In this document: positions 9,602-19,244 of the stretch, piece by piece | How the letters are laid out: each line of letters starts with the position of its first letter | Position numbering within the stretch: position 1 is the stretch's first letter | Assembly: GCA_023460085.1 (NCBI GenBank) | Contig: JAEWRI010000039.1 | Span: 1 to 64,000, forward strand | DNA: 64,000 nt | From: Bacillota bacterium | GTDB taxonomy: Bacteria > Bacillota > Clostridia > Christensenellales > SZUA-584 | Direction of reading: 5' to 3' | The notes under the pieces: model-generated | The model's database searches: none | The model's input: only the letters and a program-made list of their open reading frames with translations | Told to the model about the DNA's origin: nothing | Program-made: the position numbers and the translations under genes

Positions 9602-10678
9602 ATGAAGCGGATATTGGTTTATGGCATGACGAATAACAAAGGCGGCATTGAAGCCTACATTATGAACATTTTCCGCGCCATGGATAAGACCCGTATTATG
9701 TTTGATTTTGTGACCGACTTTGACGAAATGGTCTATGCGGACGAGGTAATAGCTAGGGGTGCCAAGGTTTATTATATCCCGGCCAAACGGAAACATCCCG
9801 TTGGTCAGTTACGCGCGTTTTCACGCCTGCTAAAAGCGCATCCCGAATATGACACCGTCTACTTTAACATATTGGATGCGGGTTCCTTCTATAATATGCT
9901 GCCCGCGGTATGGAGGAAGCGGCGCATCGTTGTACATTCTCATAATGGAGACACATCCAAAAAAGCGCTGCACAGTATATTTCGGCCATGGCTTGTACGT
10001 TATTCCGCCGCAAAGCTGGCTTGCTCAGAGGCGGCGGCGCGTTTTATGTTCGGGGAAAGCGCAGCAAAGGATGTCACGGTCATCCACAATGCTATCAACT
10101 TGGAAGCCTTGCGTTTCAACGAGGCAATGCGTGTGTGCAAGCGTGCCGAAATGGGATTAAAGGAAGAAAGTTTTACGATATGTCATATCGCACGAATGGA
10201 TGCGCAAAAGAATCCGCTGTTTATGCTGGAAATTTTTGAAGCGATACGCAGACTGGATGACAATGCAATGCTTCTGTATGCAGGTGGCGGACCTATGGAA
10301 CAGGAAGTAAAAGCTTTTGCCGAGGTCAAGGTGCTGAGGAATATACGTTTTTTGGGTATGCGCAGCGATGTCCCCGAATTGCTTCAAGCAGCAGATGCGT
10401 TTTTACTGCCAAGCTTATACGAAGGTCTGCCAGTTTCATTAATTGAGGCGCAAGCGGCAGGATTAAGTTGCTTTGTGAGTACCGCAGTATCGGCTGAGGC
10501 GGATATCACAGGGTTAGTGGAGTTTATATCACTGAACCAGTCGGCGGAGTTTTGGGCGGAAAAGGTACTTGAGGCCAAGGGAAAGCCGCGCCCGGAAATG
10601 TACGCGAAAATCCAAGGTATGGGATATGATATTGCATCAGAAGTGAAGAGTATAGAAAAGTTGCTTGCTTCTGAATAA
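9602..10678 (+). CDS. GT4-type glycosyltransferase (GT-B fold)
   Basis: A 358-residue retaining glycosyltransferase. The N-terminal Rossmann half contains the acceptor loop NNKGGIEAY. The C-terminal donor half has the GT4 E-x7-E region SLYEGLPVSLIEAQAAGL near residue 276. It probably adds a hexose from a nucleotide donor to the growing repeat unit. Two adjacent ATG codons (9599 and 9602) are possible; 9602 has better spacing from TAGGAG (9591-9596). It begins 8 bp after the previous GT2 gene, so it is co-transcribed and probably translationally linked. Confidence 0.85.
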   Translation: MKRILVYGMTNNKGGIEAYIMNIFRAMDKTRIMFDFVTDFDEMVYADEVIARGAKVYYIPAKRKHPVGQLRAFSRLLKAHPEYDTVYFNILDAGSFYNMLPAVWRKRRIVVHSHNGDTSKKALHSIFRPWLVRYSAAKLACSEAAARFMFGESAAKDVTVIHNAINLEALRFNEAMRVCKRAEMGLKEESFTICHIARMDAQKNPLFMLEIFEAIRRLDDNAMLLYAGGGPMEQEVKAFAEVKVLRNIRFLGMRSDVPELLQAADAFLLPSLYEGLPVSLIEAQAAGLSCFVSTAVSAEADITGLVEFISLNQSAEFWAEKVLEAKGKPRPEMYAKIQGMGYDIASEVKSIEKLLASE

Positions 10679-10707
10679 TTAATTTTTATAAAGTATAGGA
10701 GGCAATC

Positions 10708-13272
10708 GTGGAGCAATCCATCATTGATAAGAAACGGTCGACACTATTTGATACGCTGAGATTATGGGTCATTATATGTTTTGTTATCTTTTTTATGATG
10801 AGACGTGTTACTCCTCTTGCTTTTTTGGCGGACAATCAAATCATTCCTGGCATATTAACGGCGGCATCCTTCTTGCTGTTATTGTGGGATATGGTTACAA
10901 AAAGGCGGTCGTTCGGAGGCAAATATCTGTTGCTGCTGGTGGTATTCTTGGGGGCCTGTACCCTGTCCATCCTGTTGAATCTGGATATTGGGATTGCAGG
11001 TGGAGTAATTCAGCTTGGATATTATGCGATTGAGTTTTTCTTCATATATTCTCTTCAATGCACGGGTGAGCGCACGCAAAGGACCAGAGAAATATTGATG
11101 GTAAATCGTTTGTTCATTGGTATTCAGTTGCTCTACGCAATAATTGCGATTGGTATGTTTCTATTCTCTATTCAATTTACATATACATCACAAACAATGG
11201 GCTACTCTATTGAGCAGGGCTATCAACCACAATATGAAAGGACATGGGGTATTTATTATGAAGCCAACTTCCTAGGCATTGCTTCTTTAATTGCTATTAT
11301 CATATCTTGGATGAACATTCGACATGCAAAGAAAAAAATATATATTGGGATATACGCAATTAATATTCTGATTCAATTCTTAGCGTTGGTTCTTTCCGGT
11401 TCCAGAACAGCATTCATTGCGCTTATAGTTGCCGGTTTTATTGCCGGATGGTATTACTCCTTTGAATTATTGAAAGAAAAATTTAAAGGTATAAAAGACC
11501 AATTAATAAGGATTGCCATCGGAATATTATGTTCGCTTTTATGCTATATGGGAATATTTACAATCGTGAATATTGCACCGGATCTTCAAAAAATGACACT
11601 CATCCATACCCAAATACGATCACAAATTATGAGCACTGTAAAACAAGTATATGAATACAATAACTTTAGCGTAGACATGGAAGAAGAATACGTTATACAG
11701 GATGACGCGTTGTCTCGTCAGGATTTAGTTGGTACAGACGATACCTCGAACGGTCGTATTCCGATGTGGGAAGATGGGATAAAAATCTTCTTGCATAAGC
11801 CACTGTTCGGTGTTTCGATGAGAAATGCAGGGCTGTACGCAAAGGAACACAATCTCTCGACCATTAAAGAGCTGCTCATGGGAGGAAACCTATTAAACGG
11901 ATATTTAGAGGTGCTGGTTGGCGTGGGAATAGTGGGTTTCTTGATACTCATGCTGTTTCTGCTGCAATGTTTAAAGCGCCTCTACAGATATCAACGGGCT
12001 AGGCATTCAGCGCGCGGCGACGTTGGAATTTCCCTCATGATAGTTGCCGTGTTGATGGTTTTCATCGTATTCTTTTCTGACGTATTTTATACCTTTACGA
12101 TATACAGCTTACTGTTTTGGCTTTACCTTGGATACGGTATGGGGTTGATCAGAAATGACGAAAAAAACGAACGGGGGGGGTTGAAAGCGGGGTTTGTTTG
12201 CGATACTCCCTATCAGGTTTTAAATGCTATTAACTTTACAGTAAACGAATTTAGAGGAAGTGCAGGGGGAGCTGATTTATATCTGTATCATCAGTTTAAA
12301 AACTCCGAGCAGATCTCAAAGAGAATAAGGGATAGCAAGCTGTTCGCAACTGTATATGATGTGAAGCCCTACAAAAATAATAAAGCTTGGTATACGAAAA
12401 TAAGAACGCTGAAACGTATGGTGTTTACAGAAAGGACGCTGAAGGCACATATTGCGGGTAGAGGAGACTTTGTTCACAAGGCGTATGATTCTTTAGCGAT
12501 GTCTTTTTTCACACACTTTACACTAGGCTTACGGCAACTTAACCCCGATGCAAATGTATTATTGCTTGAAGATGGAACAGGGTCCTACTTTGGCAACATT
12601 GAAAAGGACTATCGCTCCGGTCTGTTTAACTTCTATAATCGCCTTTTTATGAATGGTGCACTGGATTATCATCCTCAGAGATTGTATGTCAATAATCCAG
12701 CACTATGCACTTCCACAGTGGCCAAAGAGGTATGTGCATTGCCCAAGCTTAATGAAAACAATCCTGCGCTGAAAACGATAGAATTTGTCTTCGATTATCA
12801 GGACAATTCTGTGTATGCCGACAAGCAAATTGTCTATTTGACGCAACCGTTGAACGAGGTAAAAAACAATATTCCAGGTGCGCATGAAGCCGTGTTGAAT
12901 GAACTGGAACCATACCGAAATGAGACCATTGTCAGGCTTCACCCCCGGCAGAACAAAGCGGCAACAAGCAGTTTTGCTGTAGATGAGGTAAACAACCTTT
13001 GGGAGTTGGAGTGCGTTCATTGTATTGGCGGCGGCCATGTTCTTCTAGCGGCATTTTCCACCGCTCAGTTTGCCCCCAAACTCCTGTGCGATACGGAACC
13101 GTATCTGATATTCCTTTACAAACTGTTTTTTACGGAACTTGATTCGGAGTATTGGCGGGGCACGGCGGCCCTTATCGAGCGGTTTCGGGCGCTTTACCGT
13201 CAGCCGGAGAAGATATTTGTGCCGGAGAATGTCGATGAAATTACAAACTGTTTAAATCAACTTTTTAGTTGA
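10708..13272 (+). CDS. Wzy-like polymerase fused to a sialyltransferase-like (GT52/GT38-type) domain
   Basis: An 854-residue ORF joining two normally separate proteins. Residues about 15-480 are polytopic membrane protein of the O-antigen ligase/polymerase (Wzy) type, with a large external loop around 310-390 (alternatively a ligase). Residues 493-854 resemble GT52/GT38 bacterial sialyltransferases: CDTPYQVLNA at its start, the acidic motif EDG (621-623), the HP motif (H745-P746, in RLHPR) and a later AFST motif. In this locus the donor is probably CMP-pseudaminic acid. The junction is a run of eight G (12173-12180). With nine G the domain would instead start at ATG 12155; with seven G the polymerase would stop at TGA there. 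The fusion may be real, a phase state or a sequencing error. Confidence 0.75.
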   Translation: MEQSIIDKKRSTLFDTLRLWVIICFVIFFMMRRVTPLAFLADNQIIPGILTAASFLLLLWDMVTKRRSFGGKYLLLLVVFLGACTLSILLNLDIGIAGGVIQLGYYAIEFFFIYSLQCTGERTQRTREILMVNRLFIGIQLLYAIIAIGMFLFSIQFTYTSQTMGYSIEQGYQPQYERTWGIYYEANFLGIASLIAIIISWMNIRHAKKKIYIGIYAINILIQFLALVLSGSRTAFIALIVAGFIAGWYYSFELLKEKFKGIKDQLIRIAIGILCSLLCYMGIFTIVNIAPDLQKMTLIHTQIRSQIMSTVKQVYEYNNFSVDMEEEYVIQDDALSRQDLVGTDDTSNGRIPMWEDGIKIFLHKPLFGVSMRNAGLYAKEHNLSTIKELLMGGNLLNGYLEVLVGVGIVGFLILMLFLLQCLKRLYRYQRARHSARGDVGISLMIVAVLMVFIVFFSDVFYTFTIYSLLFWLYLGYGMGLIRNDEKNERGGLKAGFVCDTPYQVLNAINFTVNEFRGSAGGADLYLYHQFKNSEQISKRIRDSKLFATVYDVKPYKNNKAWYTKIRTLKRMVFTERTLKAHIAGRGDFVHKAYDSLAMSFFTHFTLGLRQLNPDANVLLLEDGTGSYFGNIEKDYRSGLFNFYNRLFMNGALDYHPQRLYVNNPALCTSTVAKEVCALPKLNENNPALKTIEFVFDYQDNSVYADKQIVYLTQPLNEVKNNIPGAHEAVLNELEPYRNETIVRLHPRQNKAATSSFAVDEVNNLWELECVHCIGGGHVLLAAFSTAQFAPKLLCDTEPYLIFLYKLFFTELDSEYWRGTAALIERFRALYRQPEKIFVPENVDEITNCLNQLFS
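12161..12180 (+). repeat. A7/G8 homopolymer pair at the polymerase-transferase junction
   Basis: Seven A (12161-12167) and eight G (12173-12180) lie exactly where the membrane polymerase ends and the transferase begins. Such tracts are prone to slippage in replication and to miscounting in sequencing. Each length gives a sensible but different product arrangement: fused, overlapping, or abutting genes. Confidence 0.85.
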
Positions 13273-13289
13273 AGTTAAGGAGAAAGATT

Positions 13290-14312
13290 ATGAAGCCCTG
13301 CGTATCTGTAATTGTTCCGGTCTATAATGTCGAGAAGTATTTAAGGAAATGCCTTGATAGTCTGGTCGCGCAAACACTTGAGAATATAGAAATTATTGCC
13401 GTGAATGATGCGTCACCAGATGGATCACTTGCTATATTACGCGAGTATGAGAAGAAATATCCGGGAAAGATTGTAGTGATTGATTCGCCGGATAATCGAC
13501 GCACTGGCGGAGCGAGAAATCTTGCATTGCCCATTGCAAAATCAGAATATATTGGTTTCGTAGATAGTGATGATTGGGTTGCCCCTGATATGTTCAGGCT
13601 GCTTTATGAAAGAGCGGCGGCTACGGATAGTGATATCACACAAATACTGCATTATCGCTGCCCGAAAGAGGATGAGCACATACCCGATTTTGGATGGCTT
13701 TATCATGAGAAAAAAGAGCTGGATAACAAGGTTATGAGCGATCATGACCGGGAGATACTTCTGCTTTCGGGAGGCGGAGGGATTTGGTCGAAGCTTTATA
13801 AAAGGTCCTTAATTCTGGATAACAAGCTTTTTTTTCCTGAACATTTGGGGTACGATGATAATTTTTGGGATCCACTCTGTAAGATGTATGCAATGAAGTA
13901 TTCCCTTGTAGAAAAGCATACTTACTTTTATCGGGATAATCCGGTATCAGTGGTAACAACAAGGAATGCAATGCATCATTTTGATCGATTAACGATAGAG
14001 CGGATGAAGCTTGAGGAATGCAAGAAGCGCGGTCTGTTTGATAGGTATTATGATGTACTTGAGATTGTATTTGTTAAGTTATTTTATTACAATACGATAC
14101 TCACCATATTTACACGGTTTGATAAGCCCGATATGAAGCGTATCCAGGAAATTCGGGATGAGCTTTATAGAACTTTCCCGAAATTCCGCCACAATCCTTA
14201 CTGGAACACAATTTTTAAACCAAAGGACAGGTTTATCATGAGGCTGCTTGATATTTCTCCCGCCTTGGTCTATTCACTCCGAAAACTGAAAAGAAGGTTT
14301 CAAACCGCTTGA
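13290..14312 (+). CDS. Family 2 glycosyltransferase (third)
   Basis: A 340-residue GT2 enzyme. The GT-A domain shows SVIVPVYNVEKYL, a nucleotide-binding AVNDASPDGS and the metal-binding FVDSDDW. The start at 13290 follows AAGGAG with good spacing; an upstream TTG at 13269 is unlikely. It follows the polymerase/transferase gene by 17 bp and probably adds a repeat-unit sugar. No donor can be assigned. Low GC, like its neighbours. Confidence 0.85.
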   Translation: MKPCVSVIVPVYNVEKYLRKCLDSLVAQTLENIEIIAVNDASPDGSLAILREYEKKYPGKIVVIDSPDNRRTGGARNLALPIAKSEYIGFVDSDDWVAPDMFRLLYERAAATDSDITQILHYRCPKEDEHIPDFGWLYHEKKELDNKVMSDHDREILLLSGGGGIWSKLYKRSLILDNKLFFPEHLGYDDNFWDPLCKMYAMKYSLVEKHTYFYRDNPVSVVTTRNAMHHFDRLTIERMKLEECKKRGLFDRYYDVLEIVFVKLFYYNTILTIFTRFDKPDMKRIQEIRDELYRTFPKFRHNPYWNTIFKPKDRFIMRLLDISPALVYSLRKLKRRFQTA

Positions 14313-14374
14313 GAAATATGGAGCTTTGCGTTAATATGGAGCGCGGACTTATGGTGAAAGAAGCGATATAACAG

Positions 14375-15796
14375 ATGGGTTTGATGGACAGGGTAAAAGG
14401 CCTTGCAAAATCAAAAAGCGAGAATGCTCTGGCTTTTTATAATTTGATGGGGCCAATTATACTAAACGGAATCAATTTCTTTACTGTACCCATATTTACT
14501 AGGTTGTTGGGCACGTCGGGATATGGTGTTGTTTCGGTGTATACAGCGTGGGTTCAGATACTGGCAATCGTGATCGGTCTGCAAACAGGCACGACGATTG
14601 CAGTAGCCCGCGTTCACATTGGTGAGGATAGACAGAAGGCGTATCGCTCCAGTGTGATGAGCCTGTCTTTTTGTTCGATGGTTGTATTGAGCTTGTTGAT
14701 ACTCCTTTTTATCGAACCCATCTCGAAATTTTTGGATTTGAGCGTAGTGCTGATTGTGATCATGATTTTTCAGAGTTTTGGCACATTTGTAATTTCGTTC
14801 GCTTCCACTACATTTACATTTGACAAGCAGGCACAAAAGACCTTCCTGCTCTCCGTGACCACGGCGCTGGCTACTATCGCGCTGTCGCTTGTGCTGATAC
14901 TGACAGTGGGCAAGGGTGAGAGCGCCTATGCGCGCATCTGGGGTATGGCTATTCCCAACATCATCATCGGCGCGTTATTCTTTGTGCTTTTTCTCGTGCG
15001 AGGTAAGGTGACGTTCTCAAAGGAATACTGGAAGTTCTGCCTGCCTCTGGCCCTGCCGCTCATCTTTCATGGTCTCTCGCATCTTGTGCTATCACAAGCG
15101 GGCAAGGTCATGCTGCAGAAGATGGTCAATAACGATGTGGCGGGTATTTACAGCTTTATCGTTACGTTCACGGGTCTGATCAACGTGGTATGGGCGGCGC
15201 TCAACAATACGTGGGTCCCCTTCTATTACGATGACATGAAAGCCGAGAAGAAAGATACAATTCAACATAAGACCGGAAACTATTTGATGCTGTTCAGCGG
15301 CATCACAATGGGTTTTGTGCTGATATCCCCGGAAGTGGCCAGACTTTTCGCTTCGGAGGATTTCTGGGGCGGCATTGATATGATTCCGGTCTATGCGCTT
15401 AGCATGTTCATGGTCTTCCTGTACAGTTTTCCTGTTAACTTCCAGCTTTACCATAAACGCTCAGTATTCATCGCGGTGGGTACGGCTTCAGCGGCAGCCG
15501 TTAACCTTGCGCTGAATTACCTGTTCATTACGTGGTGGGGTATGATGGGCGCGGCTGTTGCGACAATGATTGCATATATTATGCTTTTCGCGTTCCACCA
15601 GTTGATTGCGAAGTTTGTGGTTAAGCAGGGATACCATTTCAGCTTCCGACAGTATGTGCTGCCGCTGCTTGCGGTTGGAGCGAGCATGGTGGCGTTTTAC
15701 GTGTTAAAAGATTTTTGGTATATACGCTGGGCAATCGGCGCCGCATTGGGTATAATGCTGCTGAGACGGATATTGAAGAACAAGTCCATATTTTAA
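14375..15796 (+). CDS. Wzx-type polysaccharide flippase
   Basis: A 473-residue MOP-superfamily membrane protein with about 12-14 helices. It opens with a helix containing LMGPIILNGINFFTVPIFTRLLG, then GYGVVSVYTAW, the classic flippase start. It would move undecaprenyl-diphosphate-linked repeat units across the membrane for the Wzy-like polymerase encoded two genes upstream. The ribosome site is poor; ATG 14375 is taken because the frame opens there and the N-terminus matches family starts. GC content rises within this gene (after about 14.85 kb) to the chromosomal level, marking the right edge of the AT-rich block. Confidence 0.88.
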   Translation: MGLMDRVKGLAKSKSENALAFYNLMGPIILNGINFFTVPIFTRLLGTSGYGVVSVYTAWVQILAIVIGLQTGTTIAVARVHIGEDRQKAYRSSVMSLSFCSMVVLSLLILLFIEPISKFLDLSVVLIVIMIFQSFGTFVISFASTTFTFDKQAQKTFLLSVTTALATIALSLVLILTVGKGESAYARIWGMAIPNIIIGALFFVLFLVRGKVTFSKEYWKFCLPLALPLIFHGLSHLVLSQAGKVMLQKMVNNDVAGIYSFIVTFTGLINVVWAALNNTWVPFYYDDMKAEKKDTIQHKTGNYLMLFSGITMGFVLISPEVARLFASEDFWGGIDMIPVYALSMFMVFLYSFPVNFQLYHKRSVFIAVGTASAAAVNLALNYLFITWWGMMGAAVATMIAYIMLFAFHQLIAKFVVKQGYHFSFRQYVLPLLAVGASMVAFYVLKDFWYIRWAIGAALGIMLLRRILKNKSIF

Positions 15797-15848
15797 GTGC
15801 CCGCTGAAACAGGGCACAGGCGTATTAAAGAATATAGAGGAGATTAGT

Positions 15849-16841
15849 ATGCTCAACGGGAAATCCATATTGATTACAGGCGGCACGGGGTCTTTCGGAA
15901 ACCACTTTGCTCAATATGTGCTGGAGCACTACGAGCCAAAGAAGATTGTCATCTATTCGCGCGACGAATACAAACAGTTCATCATGGCCAACAAGTTTAA
16001 AGAGCACGCTGATAAACTACGCTTCTTTATCGGCGACGTGCGCGATAAGGAGCGGCTACTACGGGCGTTTACCGGTATCGACTACGTGGTGCATGCTGCG
16101 GCGATGAAGCAGGTACCCGCGTGTGAGTATAACCCCATTGAGGCGGTGAAAACCAACATTGATGGTGCCATCAATGTTGTCAACGCCGCGCTGGACTCAG
16201 GCGTTTCGCGCGTGGTAGCGCTCTCCACAGATAAAGCTGTGAATCCCATCAATCTCTACGGCGGCACAAAACTGGTATCGGACAAGATGTTCACCGCAGC
16301 CAACGCGTACGCGGGCGGCAAGAATATTCGCTTTTCTATCGTGCGCTACGGAAACGTGGCGGGAAGCCGCGGCTCCGTCATCCCCTTCTTCTGGGATATC
16401 CTTGAAAAGGGAGGAAAGGCTCTGCCCATTACGGATCATCGTATGACGCGCTTCTGGATTAGTCTTGAACAAGGCATCGAACTCGTTGTCAAGGCATTGA
16501 AACTCTCACAGGGCGGAGAGACGTTTATTTCTAAAATTCCTTCGTTTAAAATTACGGATCTCGCACAGGCGATGCTGCCCGGCTGCGAAATGCCCGAGGT
16601 GGGTATCCGCGAAGGCGAGAAGCTGCACGAGGTGATGGTAACGCGTGACGACTCGTCCCACACCTACGAATACGACGACAGTTACATCATCTATCCAAAC
16701 TATACGTGGTGGAACGAAGGCCGTATGCTGCAAGGTGGCAAGCTCGTGGAGCAGGGCTTCGAGTACAGTTCCGGCACCAACACGGAATGGCTGTCGGTGG
16801 AGCAGTTGAAAGAGCGCCTCGTGAAGATGGGTGGGAGATAG
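15849..16841 (+). CDS. pseB: UDP-GlcNAc 4,6-dehydratase (inverting), PseB
   Basis: A 330-residue short-chain dehydrogenase/reductase catalysing the first step of pseudaminic acid synthesis, dehydration and C5 inversion of UDP-GlcNAc. It shows the glycine-rich GGTGSFGNHFA near residue 10, the PseB/FlaA1 hallmark AAMKQVPACEYNP, and the catalytic Y-x3-K in LYGGTK. The strong ribosome site AGAGGAGATT lies just upstream. It is followed at 3 bp by the cytidylyltransferase gene and starts a run of eight tightly packed pse-type genes, which makes the pseudaminic assignment much firmer than for an isolated dehydratase. Confidence 0.92.
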   Translation: MLNGKSILITGGTGSFGNHFAQYVLEHYEPKKIVIYSRDEYKQFIMANKFKEHADKLRFFIGDVRDKERLLRAFTGIDYVVHAAAMKQVPACEYNPIEAVKTNIDGAINVVNAALDSGVSRVVALSTDKAVNPINLYGGTKLVSDKMFTAANAYAGGKNIRFSIVRYGNVAGSRGSVIPFFWDILEKGGKALPITDHRMTRFWISLEQGIELVVKALKLSQGGETFISKIPSFKITDLAQAMLPGCEMPEVGIREGEKLHEVMVTRDDSSHTYEYDDSYIIYPNYTWWNEGRMLQGGKLVEQGFEYSSGTNTEWLSVEQLKERLVKMGGR

Positions 16842-16844
16842 CGT

Positions 16845-17585
16845 ATGCCAAAGACCGTCGTCATCATACAGGCACGTGTGGGATCTACGAGGCTGCCTGC
16901 AAAGGTAATGAAACAACTCTGCGGCAAGACGGTGCTTGCCCATGTCATTGAGCGTGTGAAGTTGGCGTGCGAGGCGGACGGGATCGTGGTTGCTACGACG
17001 ACCTCATCGGGTGACGACGCCATCGAGCAAGAGGCGTTGCGTTGTGACGTAGAAGTGTTTCGTGGCAGCGAACAGGATGTGTTGAGCCGCTATTTCGGCG
17101 CTGCTGCAGAAAACACGGCGGATATTGTGGTACGGATCACATCGGACTGTCCGCTGATTGACCCTCAGGTGATGGATGAAATCATCGCCTTCTATAAGCA
17201 GCATGACTACGACATTGTTACGAACGGCGGCAGCGACTTGTCCAAGCGAACCTATCCTCGCGGCCTCGATACCGAGGTGTTTTCGTTTGCTGTACTGAAG
17301 GAAGCGTATAACAATGCACAGAAACAGTACCAGAAGGAGCATGTGACCCCGTATCTGTATGAGCATGGTCGTGTCTTTCATTATATGGATAGCGCGGATA
17401 ACTCACGCTATCGCTGGACGCTGGATACCGAGGAGGATTGGAAGCTTATCGAGGCGCTGTATGACTATCTGTACCACGGAAAGCACGACTTCCGATATCA
17501 GGACATCCTTGCAGTGATGAAGGCTCGCCCCGAGCTTTTCGACATTAACAAGGAAGTCGAGCAAAAGAAACTCGGTACAGAGTAA
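16845..17585 (+). CDS. pseF: CMP-pseudaminic acid cytidylyltransferase-type (PseF/SpsF-like)
   Basis: A 246-residue nucleotidyltransferase-fold protein of the SpsF/cytidylyltransferase family, with the nucleotide-binding IIQARVGSTRLPAKV at the N-terminus and VRITSDCPLIDP near residue 100. In Gram-positive pse clusters this SpsF-like type takes the place of the NeuA-like PseF and is expected to activate pseudaminic acid with CTP; that function is inferred from family and neighbours. It lies 3 bp after pseB and 18 bp before the FkbH-like gene. Confidence 0.82.
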   Translation: MPKTVVIIQARVGSTRLPAKVMKQLCGKTVLAHVIERVKLACEADGIVVATTTSSGDDAIEQEALRCDVEVFRGSEQDVLSRYFGAAAENTADIVVRITSDCPLIDPQVMDEIIAFYKQHDYDIVTNGGSDLSKRTYPRGLDTEVFSFAVLKEAYNNAQKQYQKEHVTPYLYEHGRVFHYMDSADNSRYRWTLDTEEDWKLIEALYDYLYHGKHDFRYQDILAVMKARPELFDINKEVEQKKLGTE

Positions 17586-17603
17586 GCACGAAAGGATAAG
17601 CGC

Positions 17604-19244
17604 ATGAAGCTGGCGCTGATGTCAAACGTCAATACAGACCCTGTCGTTCGTTTATTGAAACGGACCAGAGACATATATGAGAATAAAGGGTACGGAAACG
17701 TCTTCGAGGAGATGCTTAATCCTACCTCCGCGCTGAACCAATATGCGCCTGATGCCTGCTTCATACTTGCGGATATATCGGCGCTTACCAGCGACTGCGT
17801 TGCGATTGGAGAATTCCGGAACGCTATCGATGGCTGGTTTGATACGCTATGCTCATGCATCCGCGAGGACCGGAGTTATTTCGTTTCGGACTGCGATTTC
17901 CGCATGTCATATCAACGTGTGGGGATTCAGGCAGGGCTGCTGCCGGAGGTGGAAGACCATTGGAATATGCGCCTTCACGCCCTTGATGCGATATGGAGCA
18001 ACGTGCACGTTTTCCCTTATACGGATATCGTACATCGCTTGGGCCGGGATGTCTTTTATTCATCGAAAATGTGGTATCTCGGGAAGATTCCGTTCTCTGC
18101 GGCAGCTCAAAAAGAACTTGCAGGTCGCATCTCGGTGTTTGCGGACCGATTAGAGATAGTTCCCTGCAAAGCGTTGCTACTTGACTTGGACAATACACTT
18201 TGGGGCGGTATCATAGGCGAAGATGGGTTAGACGGCATAAAACTTTCTGATCATCAGGAAGGGGCTGTCTACAAGGACGTACAGCGTGCGGCAAAGCGGA
18301 TTCAGGAAACCGGGGTAATATTGGGTATCGTATCGAAGAACAACGAAGCGGACGCCATAGAGGTTATAGAGAAGCACCCGCATATGGTGCTGCGTGGTGA
18401 CGACTTTGCGGTGAAGCGAATCAATTGGATAGATAAGGTCGATAATGTACGTTCAATTGCGCAGGAATTGAATATTGGTCTTGACACGATGGTGTTTGTG
18501 GACGACAATCCGATGGAGAGAGAGGCCATGAAGAGCCTTCTCCCTCAGGTACGTGTGCCTGACTTTCCGCAGGATATAGAGGCATTGCCTGCTTTCATGG
18601 CAGACCTGTACGAACGATATTTTTTCAAGTTCATGGTAACCGAAGAAGACAAGAAAAAGACCGAACAGTATTTGACGAACGCAAAGCGTGCCGAGATGCA
18701 AAGAAGCGCGACGGATTACACCGGTTTTTTATGTAAACTGCAGCTTAGGGTGCAGGCACTGTCGCTGGATGAAAGCAATGTGGAGCGCTTTGTTCAATTG
18801 CTCGGCAAGACCAATCAGTTTAACCTGACCACACGGCGATACAGCATTACCGATATTGCGAGGATGCGCAAGGATGAGAAACATCTGTTTTACTTGTTCT
18901 CCGCCAGCGACAAATTCGGGCAATACGGCATCATATCCGCTTTAATCGTGAGCCTTGGGGATATTCCGAGAATCGACAGCTTTGTGATGAGTTGCCGTGT
19001 GATGGGCAAACTGGTGGAGAATTATATCGTGAGTTATCTGGAGGCGGACTTGCGCCGAAGAGGATACACGCAGCTGGAAGCGGAATACATTCCATCGGCA
19101 AAAAATGCACCAGTGGAGATGCTGTTTGAGGGGTTGGGTTATAAGATAAACAGCGAGGAACAGCGACACAAAGTTTATCGTACGAACTTAGCACAGGTAA
19201 AAGCGCATGAAAATTATGTGATGGATGGAGAGACGAAGGAATGA
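17604..19244 (+). CDS. FkbH-like HAD-IIIC protein (acyl loading onto ACP)
   Basis: A 546-residue protein. An N-terminal domain (about 1-185) is followed by a HAD-IIIC domain with LLDLDNTLWGG, VSKNN and VFVDDNP, then a C-terminal acyltransferase-like domain with LLGKTNQFNLTTRRY. Characterised FkbH-type enzymes dephosphorylate 1,3-bisphosphoglycerate and load the glyceryl group onto the phosphopantetheine arm of an acyl carrier protein. The next gene encodes exactly such a carrier and overlaps by 4 bp. Inference: the pair makes glyceryl-ACP (or a related hydroxyacyl-ACP) for acylating the sugar built by the flanking pse genes. HAD motifs look intact. Confidence 0.82.
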   Translation: MKLALMSNVNTDPVVRLLKRTRDIYENKGYGNVFEEMLNPTSALNQYAPDACFILADISALTSDCVAIGEFRNAIDGWFDTLCSCIREDRSYFVSDCDFRMSYQRVGIQAGLLPEVEDHWNMRLHALDAIWSNVHVFPYTDIVHRLGRDVFYSSKMWYLGKIPFSAAAQKELAGRISVFADRLEIVPCKALLLDLDNTLWGGIIGEDGLDGIKLSDHQEGAVYKDVQRAAKRIQETGVILGIVSKNNEADAIEVIEKHPHMVLRGDDFAVKRINWIDKVDNVRSIAQELNIGLDTMVFVDDNPMEREAMKSLLPQVRVPDFPQDIEALPAFMADLYERYFFKFMVTEEDKKKTEQYLTNAKRAEMQRSATDYTGFLCKLQLRVQALSLDESNVERFVQLLGKTNQFNLTTRRYSITDIARMRKDEKHLFYLFSASDKFGQYGIISALIVSLGDIPRIDSFVMSCRVMGKLVENYIVSYLEADLRRRGYTQLEAEYIPSAKNAPVEMLFEGLGYKINSEEQRHKVYRTNLAQVKAHENYVMDGETKE

